The notes beneath the pieces are model-generated. The model worked only from the letters and a program-made list of their open reading frames with translations, did not search any database and was not told the origin of the DNA. Source: Streptomyces aquilus (lineage in GTDB: Bacteria; Actinomycetota; Actinomycetes; Streptomycetales; Streptomycetaceae). Taken from it: a stretch of DNA of 64,000 nt. Each line of letters begins with the position of its first letter. Position 1 is the stretch's first letter. The DNA lies in assembly GCF_003955715.1 (NCBI RefSeq), contig NZ_CP034463.1:6324001-6388000 (forward strand), written 5' to 3'. Positions 35,541 through 45,698 of this stretch are shown here, piece by piece. The translations under genes and the position numbers were made by a program.

Positions 35541-37565
35541 GTGCGATCTTCTGGATCCACCAGGCCGGTCAGACCTGCCGCGCGCCGCAGACTCGTCGCG
35601 CTCACCGCCGTAACGGCCCTCGCTGCCGGCACCGCCACCGCGCTCGCCCCGGGCGCCTCGGCCGACGTCGCCGGATGGCCGGCCACCGACGGCGCCATCG
35701 CAGTCGTCAACGACGGCATCACCTTGGTCGACACCGAGGGCGCGGGCTCCGCGTACGTCACCCGGGGCTCCGACGACGAGGCGCCCGCCTGGGCACCTGA
35801 CGGCAGCCGCGTCGTCTTCGAGCAGGCCGGAACCCTGCGTACGGCGAGTGTCGCCGGAGGTGCTTCGACCCTGGTCTACGACGGTGTGTACAACGGCCGT
35901 TCGCCGTCCCACCCGACGTACTGGGGTTCCGGCAGCCGGATCGTCTTCTCCGCCGCCAAGAAGCTGTACTACGTTCCGTCCGCCGGCGGGACGGCGACAG
36001 CCCTGCTGCCCAGCGGCGCCGGCTGTGACACCCACCCGAGCGCCGCCGCGGTCAGCGGGGTCGTGGCCTTCCAGCGGGGCGGCGCGTCCTGCTCCGGCAC
36101 GACCCCGTCGATCGTGCTCTACGACGCCGCCACCGGCCGGCAGACCACCCTGGTCACCGACGCCGCCGCGCCCGCCCTGTCGCCCGACGGCACCAGACTC
36201 GCCTTCGTTCGCCGTGTCGACGGTCACGCCCAGCTGTTCTCCGTCAACACCGACGGCACGGGTGAGCGCCGGCTCACCCAGGACACCGCGGACTACGACT
36301 CCGTATCCTGGGCGCCCGCGAGCGACCGGCTGGTGGTCCACTTCGACCACAAGGAGACCGAGACCGGCGGCTGCTGCATGACGGGCAACGTCGTGCTGAC
36401 CCTCACCGCGGACGGGGTGAGCGAGGGCACCGTCTTCCCGTACGGCGGCCGCTCGCCCGCCTGGCAGCCGCTGCGCAAGAACGGCGTGGGCCGGGTCTGG
36501 GGCGCCGACGTCTACGGCAGCAACATCGCCGCGTCCCGCTGGACCTGGAACACCGTCGGCCAGAGCGAGGCAGGCCTCAAGAACGCCTCGTCCGCCGTGC
36601 TGGTCTCCAGGGACAGCCAGGCCTACGCGCTGACCTCCCCGGCGCTCGCCGGCAAGAAGGGCGGCCCGGTCCTGCTGACCTCGGCCACCTCGCTGTCCTC
36701 GGCGGTGCAGACCGAGCTGAAGCGGGTCCTCAAGCCCGGTGCCCCGGTCTACCTCGTCGGCGGCACGTCGATCCTGAGCAGTGCCGTCGCCTCGAAGGTC
36801 ACCTCGCTCGGCTTCACCCCCAAGCGCCTTGCGGGTACGTCCCGTTACTCGACCTCGGTGGCGGTCGCGAAGGCGATCACCAGTGCCCCGACCCACGTCT
36901 TCCTCGCCACCGGCACCGACTACCACTCGGCGCTCGCGGCGGCTTCCGCGGCCGGTGCGCTGGGCAAGAGCGGCAAGGCCGTCGTCGTCCTCAACGAGGG
37001 CAACAAGCTGACCACGTCCGTGAAGTCGTACCTCAACGGTCTCGACCCGCGCGAGACGCTCGTCATCCCGGTCGGCGGCTCCGCGAAGTACGCGCTGACG
37101 CACACGACGTTCTCCCACTGGCCCTCGACGTACACCTACTACCCGGTCACGGGGAGCACCCACGAGGCCACGGCGGCCGCGCTCGCCCGCTTCTGGTGGG
37201 GCGGCCCGCGCAACGCCGCGCTGGCCTCGGTCGACAGCTGGCGTGGCGGTACCTCCGCCGCGGCGGCGATGAACGTCTACGGCCCCCTGCTGTGGACGAA
37301 GGTCGACGCGCTCTCCGCCGACACGAAGTCGTACCTGGTCAAGGGGGCCGCGAGCCTCACCTACCTGGCCGTCTTCGGCGGCACCGGGTCGGTGTCGACG
37401 CCCGCGCTGAACTCCGCGGGCGGCGCGATCAGTGCCGCCGGCGACCAGTGGGGCTACACGCCGTTCTACAACGGCCTGGAGCCCACGGCGGCGAACTCCG
37501 GCGCCCTGGCCGCGACCAAGGCGAGCCCGGGCATCGCCGCGCTGCGGACGACAGCCACCAGGTAG
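35541..37565 (+). CDS. Secreted TolB-like propeller protein with cell-wall-binding (CWB2) region
   Basis: 674 aa from GTG 35541 after GTGGGGGGTAC. Signal peptide with RRRLVALTAVTALAAGTATALAPGASA. Residues about 50-320 are a beta-propeller with WD40-like PD40 repeats (APAWAPDGSRVVFE, APALSPDGTRLAFVRR, SVSWAPASDRLVV). Residues about 340-670 carry cell-wall-binding type 2 features: RLAGTSRYSTSVAVAKAI, the LVGGTSILSSAV blocks and ALTSPALAGKKGGPVLLT. CWB2 domains bind anionic wall polymers in other Gram-positives. Predicted surface-bound protein of unknown role. Confidence 0.85.
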   Translation: MRSSGSTRPVRPAARRRLVALTAVTALAAGTATALAPGASADVAGWPATDGAIAVVNDGITLVDTEGAGSAYVTRGSDDEAPAWAPDGSRVVFEQAGTLRTASVAGGASTLVYDGVYNGRSPSHPTYWGSGSRIVFSAAKKLYYVPSAGGTATALLPSGAGCDTHPSAAAVSGVVAFQRGGASCSGTTPSIVLYDAATGRQTTLVTDAAAPALSPDGTRLAFVRRVDGHAQLFSVNTDGTGERRLTQDTADYDSVSWAPASDRLVVHFDHKETETGGCCMTGNVVLTLTADGVSEGTVFPYGGRSPAWQPLRKNGVGRVWGADVYGSNIAASRWTWNTVGQSEAGLKNASSAVLVSRDSQAYALTSPALAGKKGGPVLLTSATSLSSAVQTELKRVLKPGAPVYLVGGTSILSSAVASKVTSLGFTPKRLAGTSRYSTSVAVAKAITSAPTHVFLATGTDYHSALAAASAAGALGKSGKAVVVLNEGNKLTTSVKSYLNGLDPRETLVIPVGGSAKYALTHTTFSHWPSTYTYYPVTGSTHEATAAALARFWWGGPRNAALASVDSWRGGTSAAAAMNVYGPLLWTKVDALSADTKSYLVKGAASLTYLAVFGGTGSVSTPALNSAGGAISAAGDQWGYTPFYNGLEPTAANSGALAATKASPGIAALRTTATR

Positions 37566-37571
37566 CGGCGC

Positions 37572-38738
37572 TCAGGCGGGGGCTCCGAGCAGCATGGTCG
37601 GTGCCCCCGCGACCCGGGTCAGGAACACGGTCGCCTCGGCCTTCCCGTTCGGCTTCGGCAGTACCTTCCGCCGCAGTTCCTCCGGCTCCACCGCCGACCC
37701 CCGCTTCTTCACCGTCAGGATGCCGACCCCCCGCTCCCGCAGCAGCGCCTTCAACTTCTTCACGTTGAAGGGGAGTTGGTCGGTGATCTCGTAGGCGGTG
37801 GCGTACGGGGTCACGTGCGGTTCGTCCGCGGTGATGTACGCGATCGTCTCGTCGATCAGCCCGCCCGTCAGTTCCTCGGCCACCTCGGCGACCAGGTGAG
37901 CGCGGATGACGGCGCCGTCGGGCTCGTACAAGTACCGTCCGACGGGCCGGACTTCCGGGTCGGGGAGGCCGCGGCCGAGCAGGGTGCGCGGGCCCGGGAG
38001 CAGCGTTGCGCGGACGGCGCCCGGCTCCGTGCCGAACCACAGCACCGCCTCCTTCACGTCCCCGCCGTCCGAGATCCACTCGGCCTCGGCCTCCGCCGGG
38101 ATCGCCTCGTGGGGGATGCCGGGCGCGATCTTCAGGGCGGCGTGGCGTGCCTTCGTCGCCGCCTGTACGGCCCAGGAGAGGGGCGGGGAGTAGGCCTCGG
38201 GGTCGAAGATGCGGCCCCGGCCGCCGCGTCGTGCCGGGTCCACGAACACCGCGTCGTACGGGGACGTGTCGATGTCCGTGACGTCGGCCTCCCGTACCTC
38301 GATCAGGTCGGCCAGGCCCAGCGCCTCCGCGTTCGCGTGGGCCGCGGCGGCCGTGAGGGGGTCGCGGTCCACCGCCAGGACCCTGATGCCGGCCCGTGCG
38401 AGGGCGATCGCGTCGCCGCCGATGCCGGAGCACAGGTCGGCGACGGACCGCACACCCAGCGCCCGGAAGCGCTCGGCCCGGTAGGTGGCCACGCTCGCCC
38501 GCGTCGACTGCTCGACGCCGTTCGGGGTGAAGAACATCCGCCCGGCGTCCTCGGCCCCGAACTTCGCCGCCGCCCGCTGCCGCAGCCGCGCCTGGCCGAG
38601 CGCCGCCGACACCAGGTCGGCGGGGTGGTCGCGGCGCAGCCGGGTGGCGACGGCGAGTTCGTCGGCGGGCGCGGTGCCGCGCACTTCGTCGAGGAGGGCG
38701 CGGCCCTCGGGGGTGAGGAGGGGGGCGAGGTCGTTCAC
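37572..38738 (-). CDS. Class I SAM-dependent methyltransferase with THUMP-like C-terminus
   Basis: 388 aa from GTG 38738. N-terminal helical region, a Rossmann methyltransferase core with VADLCSGIGGDAIALARAG (SAM loop) near residue 100 and the DPARR motif (VFVDPARRGGRGR) near 170, and a C-terminal domain ending in KKRGSAVEPEELRRKV. Annotated elsewhere as THUMP-like-domain methyltransferase, probably acting on RNA, but the target is unknown. Confidence 0.85.
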   Translation of the reverse strand: MNDLAPLLTPEGRALLDEVRGTAPADELAVATRLRRDHPADLVSAALGQARLRQRAAAKFGAEDAGRMFFTPNGVEQSTRASVATYRAERFRALGVRSVADLCSGIGGDAIALARAGIRVLAVDRDPLTAAAAHANAEALGLADLIEVREADVTDIDTSPYDAVFVDPARRGGRGRIFDPEAYSPPLSWAVQAATKARHAALKIAPGIPHEAIPAEAEAEWISDGGDVKEAVLWFGTEPGAVRATLLPGPRTLLGRGLPDPEVRPVGRYLYEPDGAVIRAHLVAEVAEELTGGLIDETIAYITADEPHVTPYATAYEITDQLPFNVKKLKALLRERGVGILTVKKRGSAVEPEELRRKVLPKPNGKAEATVFLTRVAGAPTMLLGAPA

Positions 38739-38828
38739 CGCCTCATTGTGAGCCAGTCGGAGGACCGTATGCCTCCGGCGGCGGTGTCGGGCCGGGATAG
38801 CGGTGGTGAACTGCGAAGATCCGGCGCC

Positions 38829-39764
38829 ATGGGATCAGTAGGACAAGATGACAAAAGCCGGGCCGCATGGAGCCCTCGGGGCGGTCTGTGGAGTCTGCGC
38901 GGCACCCTCGCCGTCCTCGCCCTCGCCGCGGTCGCCTCCGGCTGTGCGCAGGGCGGCGACAGTGCCAAGGTCCGTCCCGCGCCCGGCCAGCAGCCCCTGA
39001 AGGCGCCCCCGGCCCGCGCCCTCGACGCGTACGCCACGAAGCTGCGCGCCTCCGTGGCCGTCGCGAAGCGGTGGGGGCTGAACAGGGCCCCGCTGGCCGC
39101 CCCGGCGCCGCCCGCGAAGAAGCCGCGGATCACCACCCGCAAGGGCTTCGAGGTCGACGGGCACGAGGAGCGGGGGCTGCCGCCCGTCTTCACCACGATC
39201 CCCACCCAGCAGAAGATCGTCTTCCTCACCATCGACGACGGCGCCGAGAAGGACCCGGCGTTCCTGCGGATGATGAGCGAGTTGAAGATCCCGTACACCG
39301 CCTTCCTCAGCGACTACCTGGTCAAGGAGGACTACGGGTACTTCAAGCGGATGCGGGACCGGGGTGTCGTGCTCAACAACCACACCCTCCACCACCCCTA
39401 TCTGCCGGGGCTGTCCTACGGCCGTCAGAAGCGCGAGATCTGCGGCATGCAGGACGTGATCGAGAAGCACTACGGCAAGCGGCCGCTGCTGTTCCGCCCG
39501 CCGTTCGGGAACTACAACGAGGACACCCTGGTCGCGGCGAAGGCCTGCGGGGTGAAGTACGCGCCGATCTGGAACGAGGAGGTCTTCGTCGATCACTGGG
39601 AGTACCGGGAGTGGGACCGGAGGATCCACCCGGGCGACATCGTGCTGAGTCACTTCCGCGGCCGGGAGGAGTGGAAGGGCACGATGCCGGACATGGTCAG
39701 GCGCTTTCTGAACAAGATCACGGCCGAGGGGTACGCGGTGGCACGGCTGGAGGACTACTTGTGA
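38829..39764 (+). CDS. Polysaccharide deacetylase lipoprotein (NodB-type), copy 1
   Basis: 311 aa from ATG 38829. The N-terminal hydrophobic segment ends in VASGC, an acceptable lipobox. NodB domain motifs: FLTIDDGAEKDP (catalytic Asp pair), NNHTLHHPYL (metal-binding His pair) and RPPFGNYNEDT. Removes acetyl groups from a cell-surface glycan, outside the membrane. The stop overlaps the start of a paralogue. Confidence 0.9.
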   Translation: MGSVGQDDKSRAAWSPRGGLWSLRGTLAVLALAAVASGCAQGGDSAKVRPAPGQQPLKAPPARALDAYATKLRASVAVAKRWGLNRAPLAAPAPPAKKPRITTRKGFEVDGHEERGLPPVFTTIPTQQKIVFLTIDDGAEKDPAFLRMMSELKIPYTAFLSDYLVKEDYGYFKRMRDRGVVLNNHTLHHPYLPGLSYGRQKREICGMQDVIEKHYGKRPLLFRPPFGNYNEDTLVAAKACGVKYAPIWNEEVFVDHWEYREWDRRIHPGDIVLSHFRGREEWKGTMPDMVRRFLNKITAEGYAVARLEDYL

Positions 39765-40471
39765 GGGCCTTGACGGCCGCTGTGGCGGTGGTTCTGCTGG
39801 TGACCGGCTGCGCCCAGTCCGTCGACCCCATCGAACGGCTGGGCAAGAAGGCGGTGACGTACGGCGCGAAGGGGGTGCGGTCCGGGCCCGAGGTGCCGGT
39901 CGTGAAACGCGTCCGCACCTCCGACAAGGTGGTCTTCCTGACGTACGACGACGGCGTCGAGCAGGACCCGCGGTTCGTGGAGTTCGTGCGGCAACGGCGG
40001 CTGCCGGTCAGCATGTTCCTCACGGACAGCGTCGTCGGGCCGGGGTACGGCCACTTCGCCCGCCTCCAGTCGGTCGGCGCCTCCATCCAGAACCACACCC
40101 TCGACCACACCGCCCTGCGCGGCCTGCCGTACGCCAGCCAGCGCCACGAGATCTGCGGCCAGCAGGACAAACTCGGCTCCCGTTTCGGGGTGCGCCCCCG
40201 CCTCTTCCGCCCGCCCTACGGGACGTACGACACCACGACCCTGCGCGCCGCCACGGACTGCGGCGTCGGCGCGGTCGTCCTGTGGCGGGCGGCGATGGAG
40301 GGCGACCACCTGACCTACGGCACCGGCCCGCACCGCCTGCTCCCCGGCGACATCGTCTCCCTGCCGTCCACGGAGACGACGGGCCTCACGCTGGTGGAGC
40401 GGACGACCCGGCTGCTGCGGGAGGTCGAGGGGGCGGGGCTGAAGGTGGGGAGGCTGGAGGACTACCTCTGA
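39761..40471 (+). CDS. Polysaccharide deacetylase lipoprotein (NodB-type), copy 2
   Basis: 236 aa. GTG 39761 overlaps the previous stop (GTGA). Lipobox LLVTGC at residue 17. NodB motifs FLTYDDGVEQDP, IQNHTLDHTALR and RPPYGTYDT. Both this and the upstream protein end in RLEDYL, indicating tandem duplication; this copy lacks the linker of about 60 residues present in the first. Coupled expression suggests both act on the same glycan. Confidence 0.9.
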   Translation: MRALTAAVAVVLLVTGCAQSVDPIERLGKKAVTYGAKGVRSGPEVPVVKRVRTSDKVVFLTYDDGVEQDPRFVEFVRQRRLPVSMFLTDSVVGPGYGHFARLQSVGASIQNHTLDHTALRGLPYASQRHEICGQQDKLGSRFGVRPRLFRPPYGTYDTTTLRAATDCGVGAVVLWRAAMEGDHLTYGTGPHRLLPGDIVSLPSTETTGLTLVERTTRLLREVEGAGLKVGRLEDYL

Positions 40472-40520
40472 CTGGAGGACTGCCTCTGAGCCGTGCGGGG
40501 CGCCCGATGTAGGGACGCGA

Positions 40521-40594
40521 TTAGCAGTCCGCTTGACCGAGTGCTAATCGCGGTCATAGTCTCGGGTCTGGCACTCCCCCCTGGAGAGTGCCAA
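40521..40594 (+). promoter_or_regulatory. groES promoter with two CIRCE operators (HrcA sites)
   Basis: First CIRCE: TTAGCAGTC (40521-40529), 9-bp spacer, GAGTGCTAA (40539-40547), one mismatch to consensus in the left arm. Second: CTGGCACTC (40568-40576), 9-bp spacer, GAGTGCCAA (40586-40594). A TTGACC -35 (40533-40538) lies inside the first operator with a TAGTCT/CATAGT -10 at about 40555-40562. HrcA repressor is expected to bind both. Confidence 0.92.
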
Positions 40595-40691
40595 TAGCGA
40601 CGGGCAGGTCCGGCACCCGCGACGACGGATCGACCTGGTCGCCACCTCAGACAGTTAACCCCGTGAGATCTCCGAAGGGGGAGGTCGGATC

Positions 40692-41000
40692 GTGACGACC
40701 GCCAGCTCCAAGGTTGCCATCAAGCCGCTCGAGGACCGCATCGTGGTCCAGCCGCTCGACGCCGAGCAGACCACGGCCTCTGGCCTGGTCATCCCGGACA
40801 CCGCGAAGGAGAAGCCCCAGGAGGGCGTCGTCCTCGCCGTGGGCCCGGGCCGCTTCGAGAACGGCGAGCGCCTGCCGCTCGACGTCAAGACCGGCGACAT
40901 CGTGCTGTACAGCAAGTACGGCGGCACCGAGGTGAAGTACAACGGCGAGGAGTACCTCGTCCTCTCGGCTCGCGACGTGCTCGCGATCATCGAGAAGTAA
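40692..41000 (+). CDS. groES: Co-chaperonin GroES
   Basis: 102 aa from GTG 40692. Typical sequence: [27 protein letters not shown] N-terminus, the mobile loop, and [17 protein letters not shown]. Caps the GroEL cavity. The leader of about 100 nt after the CIRCE elements holds no other obvious signal. Confidence 0.98.
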   Translation: MTTASSKVAIKPLEDRIVVQPLDAEQTTASGLVIPDTAKEKPQEGVVLAVGPGRFENGERLPLDVKTGDIVLYSKYGGTEVKYNGEEYLVLSARDVLAIIEK

Positions 41001-41039
41001 TTCACCGGCTTCCTTACCGAAGCACATCTTGCTTGTGAG

Positions 41040-41089
41040 CTGCGCCCCGGGTTCCCGCGTCCTTATGAAGCCGGGCGTCCGGGGCGCAG
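41040..41089 (+). terminator. Hairpin between groES and groEL1 (attenuator)
   Basis: Perfect 11-bp stem (41040-41050 CTGCGCCCCGG with 41079-41089) around a 28-nt loop, followed by TTCGTTT. It could end part of the transcripts after groES, giving excess groES RNA over groEL1. Confidence 0.65.
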
Positions 41090-41121
41090 TTCGTTTCACC
41101 CACGTTTTCCGAGAGGGCTGA

Positions 41122-42756
<1,635 letters not shown>

Positions 42757-42773
42757 GGCTTCGCACGCCTGAC

Positions 42774-42814
42774 GGAAAGCCCCCGGCCCGCGCCCAGCGG
42801 ACCGGGGGCTTTCC
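42774..42814. terminator. Bidirectional terminator after groEL1
   Basis: Perfect 13-bp stem GGAAAGCCCCCGG (42774-42786) with CCGGGGGCTTTCC (42802-42814), loop 15 nt. Symmetric A/T at the stem base suits both groEL1 and the convergent SnoaL gene. Confidence 0.85.
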
Positions 42815-42822
42815 CGTACCCG

Positions 42823-43527
42823 CTACTGCTCCAGGTCGTCCAGCACGCCCAGCTGCGCCATCAGCCCGAGCCGGTCGTACTGCCACCACCCCTCGGCGAG
42901 CTTCCCGCCGGGAGCGCACCGGTGAATGGTGGTGCCCGTCATGGACACCCGCTTCCCCGTGGCCGGGATTCCCATGAAGTCCCCGGTGTGCGTGCCGCGC
43001 CAGGTCCACCGGGTGCACACACGGTCGCCCTGGGTCAGCTGATCGTCGATCGTGAAGTCGAAGTCGAAGCCGCTCTTCCACATCTCGACCTCGCGCCGCA
43101 CCGCGTCCAGCCCGATCACGTCCTGCTCGTTGGCCGGATCATGATCGTGGTAGTCCTCGATCAGCAGCCCGTCGAACGACGGCACCTCCGGCCCGCCCAG
43201 CGCCTCGAAGAAGCGCCGCGCCCCGGCGGCGTACAGCTGCTCGTCCCGGACGACGTCGAGGTCCGTGAACGTCGGCATCCCGTCGCAGAGAGCGACCATC
43301 TCCTGGAAGATCCGGTCCGTCTCGGGCAGGTTCGAGTTCCGCATCGCCTCCTCGTACGACGGGAACTCCACGATCTCGATGAAGTGCGACGCGTCCGAGC
43401 GGTCCTTGCCGATGACGTCGTGCGTCGCGGTCCGCTTCCCCTTGGTCTGTTCGACCCACCTGTCCATCAGCTGGTTCATCTCGTCGAACCGGCTGGTCCT
43501 GCAGTCGATGAGCTGTACGAAGGTCAT
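42823..43527 (-). CDS. ABM-like and SnoaL-like two-domain protein
   Basis: 234 aa. ATG 43527 chosen because GGAGGCACGACC precedes it; the open frame extending to 43626 lacks a ribosome site. Residues 1-95 (TFVQLIDCRTSRFDEMNQL, SHFIEIVEFPSYEEAM) look like a dimeric ferredoxin-fold ABM/EthD-type domain. Residues about 100-234 are SnoaL-like (RRFFEAL, CTRWTWRGTHTGDFMGIPATGK, GTTIHR), a fold used by polyketide cyclases and small hydrolases. Divergent from the cluster's first gene across 137 bp, so it may belong to the cluster, but this is not certain. Confidence 0.8.
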   Translation of the reverse strand: MTFVQLIDCRTSRFDEMNQLMDRWVEQTKGKRTATHDVIGKDRSDASHFIEIVEFPSYEEAMRNSNLPETDRIFQEMVALCDGMPTFTDLDVVRDEQLYAAGARRFFEALGGPEVPSFDGLLIEDYHDHDPANEQDVIGLDAVRREVEMWKSGFDFDFTIDDQLTQGDRVCTRWTWRGTHTGDFMGIPATGKRVSMTGTTIHRCAPGGKLAEGWWQYDRLGLMAQLGVLDDLEQ

Positions 43528-43664
43528 GGTCGTGCCTCCGGCCTCCACGGGTCCGGCAGATAAGGCCATTCTCCTCCCATGGGGCCACGATCTCCATATT
43601 GGCCCTGTGGCTCCACTCGCGATCAAGCCAGACTCATGACCGATCCAAGGAGGAGGAATCCGTA

Positions 43665-44360
43665 ATGACGAAGCTTGATCGGTCCCGACTCGAGAGCCTG
43701 GCCGAGGAATTGATGGAGAAGCAGTTCCAGCGCGTCACCAAGCTGCGCGAACTGCACGCGGGCGAATGGACCGACCGGGACTACTACATTCGTCACATCA
43801 CCGAGACGGTGCTGCGTATTCGGCTGAACAACGAGGTCGACACCTACGCCCTCTTCAAGGTCGGCTCGAAGGACGACAGCCTCGCCGCCAAGCTCGCCCA
43901 GTACCTGGCCGAGGAGTTCGGGCACGAGGGCATGTTCACCCGTGACCTCAACAAGTTCGGGTTCACCAGCGAGCAGCTGGAGGCCACCGACGTCTTCCCG
44001 GCGACCAAGCAGCTCATGGGCTACCTGCGCCTGGAGGCCGACAAGCGCGGTCCCGCGCCCACGACGGTCTGGGACTGGTTCGTCGAGTGGTACTCGGACC
44101 GCTACAACCAGATCATCACCAACAAGGCGGCCGAGGAGTTCGGCACCGAATTCACCCAGGGCACCCAGACGCACCTGGACTTCGACGAGTCGCACGACCA
44201 CGACGAGCTGATGTTCCGCACCGTTTCCCAGGCGGTCGAGGGATTCGGCTCCGCGGAGCAGGCGTACGCCGATCTCGCCACGTACATCGAGCTGATCGGT
44301 GATTACTTCCAGGAGCTCTACGACTCCACGGTCGGCGCCCGGGAACTGGCCTCCGCCTGA
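43665..44360 (+). CDS. Heme-oxygenase-like diiron oxidase (HDO) candidate
   Basis: 231 aa, ATG 43665 behind AAGGAGGAGGAAT, the strongest ribosome site of the cluster. All-helical protein of the TenA/iron-containing redox superfamily. Probable metal ligands: Glu84 and His87 in AEEFGHEGM (E-x2-H), Glu141 in DWFVEWYSD, and His170, Asp174, His177 in THLDFDESHDHD. The H-x3-D-x2-H spacing is that of HDO N-oxygenases such as SznF. HDOs oxidise amines to N-hydroxy, nitroso or nitro groups, or cleave C-C bonds. Substrate here is unknown; thiaminase-type TenA function is less likely given the ligands and context. Confidence 0.78.
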   Translation: MTKLDRSRLESLAEELMEKQFQRVTKLRELHAGEWTDRDYYIRHITETVLRIRLNNEVDTYALFKVGSKDDSLAAKLAQYLAEEFGHEGMFTRDLNKFGFTSEQLEATDVFPATKQLMGYLRLEADKRGPAPTTVWDWFVEWYSDRYNQIITNKAAEEFGTEFTQGTQTHLDFDESHDHDELMFRTVSQAVEGFGSAEQAYADLATYIELIGDYFQELYDSTVGARELASA

Positions 44361-44459
44361 TTCGGAAGAAAGCTCGGCGGACGGCCCGGTAATTCCAGTT
44401 CAGCGATCTCACGGTAATTCCGGGCCGTCCGTCGGCCAGAGCGGAGAAACACACTCATC

Positions 44460-45698
44460 ATGTCTGCACAGAGAATTCTGGTCGTCGAGCCGATGTCCTC
44501 GGCGAACGGTCTGATCCTCGCCGCCCACCAGCAGGGTTTCGAGGTCGTCGTGGCCTCCCACCACAGTGGTGACCGCACCATCCCGGAGACCCTGCGCGCG
44601 TACATCGACGAGCTGCTGGTCGTCGACACCAACGACGAGGCCGCGCTCACCGAGGTGGTGACCGAGGCCCATGGGCGCCGGCCGCTGACCGGCATCCTGC
44701 CCGGCTTCGAGTTCTACGTGGACAGCGTCGCCCGCCTCGCGCACCGGCTCGGTCTGCCCGGTCTGCCGGTGGAGACGGTGGCGGCGCTGCGCGACAAGTC
44801 CGTCATGCGGGCCCGCGCCGCGGCCGCCGGCCTGCGCGTGCCCCGCTACGCGGAGGCGTCCGGCCTCGACGAACTGCTCGCCGCCGCGGCCCACGTCGGC
44901 TACCCCGCCGTGCTCAAGCCCGCCGCCTCGGCCGGCAGTGTGCACGTCAGCCGGGTCGACGACGAGGACGGGCTGCGGCGCGCCTACGACTGGCTGGTCT
45001 CCGACACCCGCACCGACGCGGGCCGCGGCCTGGACGGGCGGGTGCTCCTGGAGGAGTACGTCGCCGGTCCCGAGATCAGCGTCGAGGGGTACGTCACCGA
45101 CGGCGAGGTCGTCATCTCGGCCCTCACCACGAAACTCCTCGGCCCCGAGCCGCACTTCGTCGAGATCGGCATGGTCGTCCAGCACGAGACCGACCCGGAG
45201 ACCCGGGCCAGGATCGAGGCGTACGTCGTCGACCTGTGCCGGGCCCTCAACATCCCCCTCGGCATCTTCCACTGCGAACTGCGGCTGCCCGAGGGCGACC
45301 CGGTGCTGATCGAGATCGGCGCCCGGCTCGCCGGACACCGCATCCCGCATCTGGTGGAGCTCGCCACGGGCACCTCGCTGACCCGGATCATGCTGGCCCA
45401 CTACACCGGCCAGGACCCCGCCGAGCTGGGCGCGTTCACGGCCCCGCGGGCCAAGACCGCGGCCATCCACTGCTTCACCGCGGAGGGGCTCGAAACCTTC
45501 CACCGGGTCGCCGGCGCCGAGGAACTGCGCGAGGCCCCCGATGTGCTGGAGGTCTCCGTCTACTACCGGGAGGGCGAGGAGATCCCGCCCGCCGAGGACT
45601 TCCGGGCGCTGCTCGGCCATGTGGTCTTCGCGGCCGAGTCGCACACGGCGGCCCTGGAGCGCATCGAGGCGCTCGGCCGGGAGGTGCGCGTTGAGTAG
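44460..45698 (+). CDS. ATP-grasp carboxylate-amine ligase A
   Basis: 412 aa. Classical ATP-grasp layout: pre-ATP domain (ILVVEPMSSANGLILAAHQQG), ATP-binding Lys in AVLKPAASAGSVHV near residue 155, LLEEYVAGPEISVEGYV, and the metal-binding C-terminal block FHCELRLPEGDPVLIEIGARLAGHR near residues 270-295. Related to BacD/L-amino-acid ligases, which activate a carboxylate as acyl phosphate and couple it to an amine. Follows the HDO by 99 bp. Substrates unknown. Confidence 0.87.
   Translation: MSAQRILVVEPMSSANGLILAAHQQGFEVVVASHHSGDRTIPETLRAYIDELLVVDTNDEAALTEVVTEAHGRRPLTGILPGFEFYVDSVARLAHRLGLPGLPVETVAALRDKSVMRARAAAAGLRVPRYAEASGLDELLAAAAHVGYPAVLKPAASAGSVHVSRVDDEDGLRRAYDWLVSDTRTDAGRGLDGRVLLEEYVAGPEISVEGYVTDGEVVISALTTKLLGPEPHFVEIGMVVQHETDPETRARIEAYVVDLCRALNIPLGIFHCELRLPEGDPVLIEIGARLAGHRIPHLVELATGTSLTRIMLAHYTGQDPAELGAFTAPRAKTAAIHCFTAEGLETFHRVAGAEELREAPDVLEVSVYYREGEEIPPAEDFRALLGHVVFAAESHTAALERIEALGREVRVE

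Noticed and set aside
43665..44360. TenA thiaminase
   Set aside because: The E-x2-H and H-x3-D-x2-H ligand pattern and the cluster context favour a diiron oxidase; no thiamin genes nearby.
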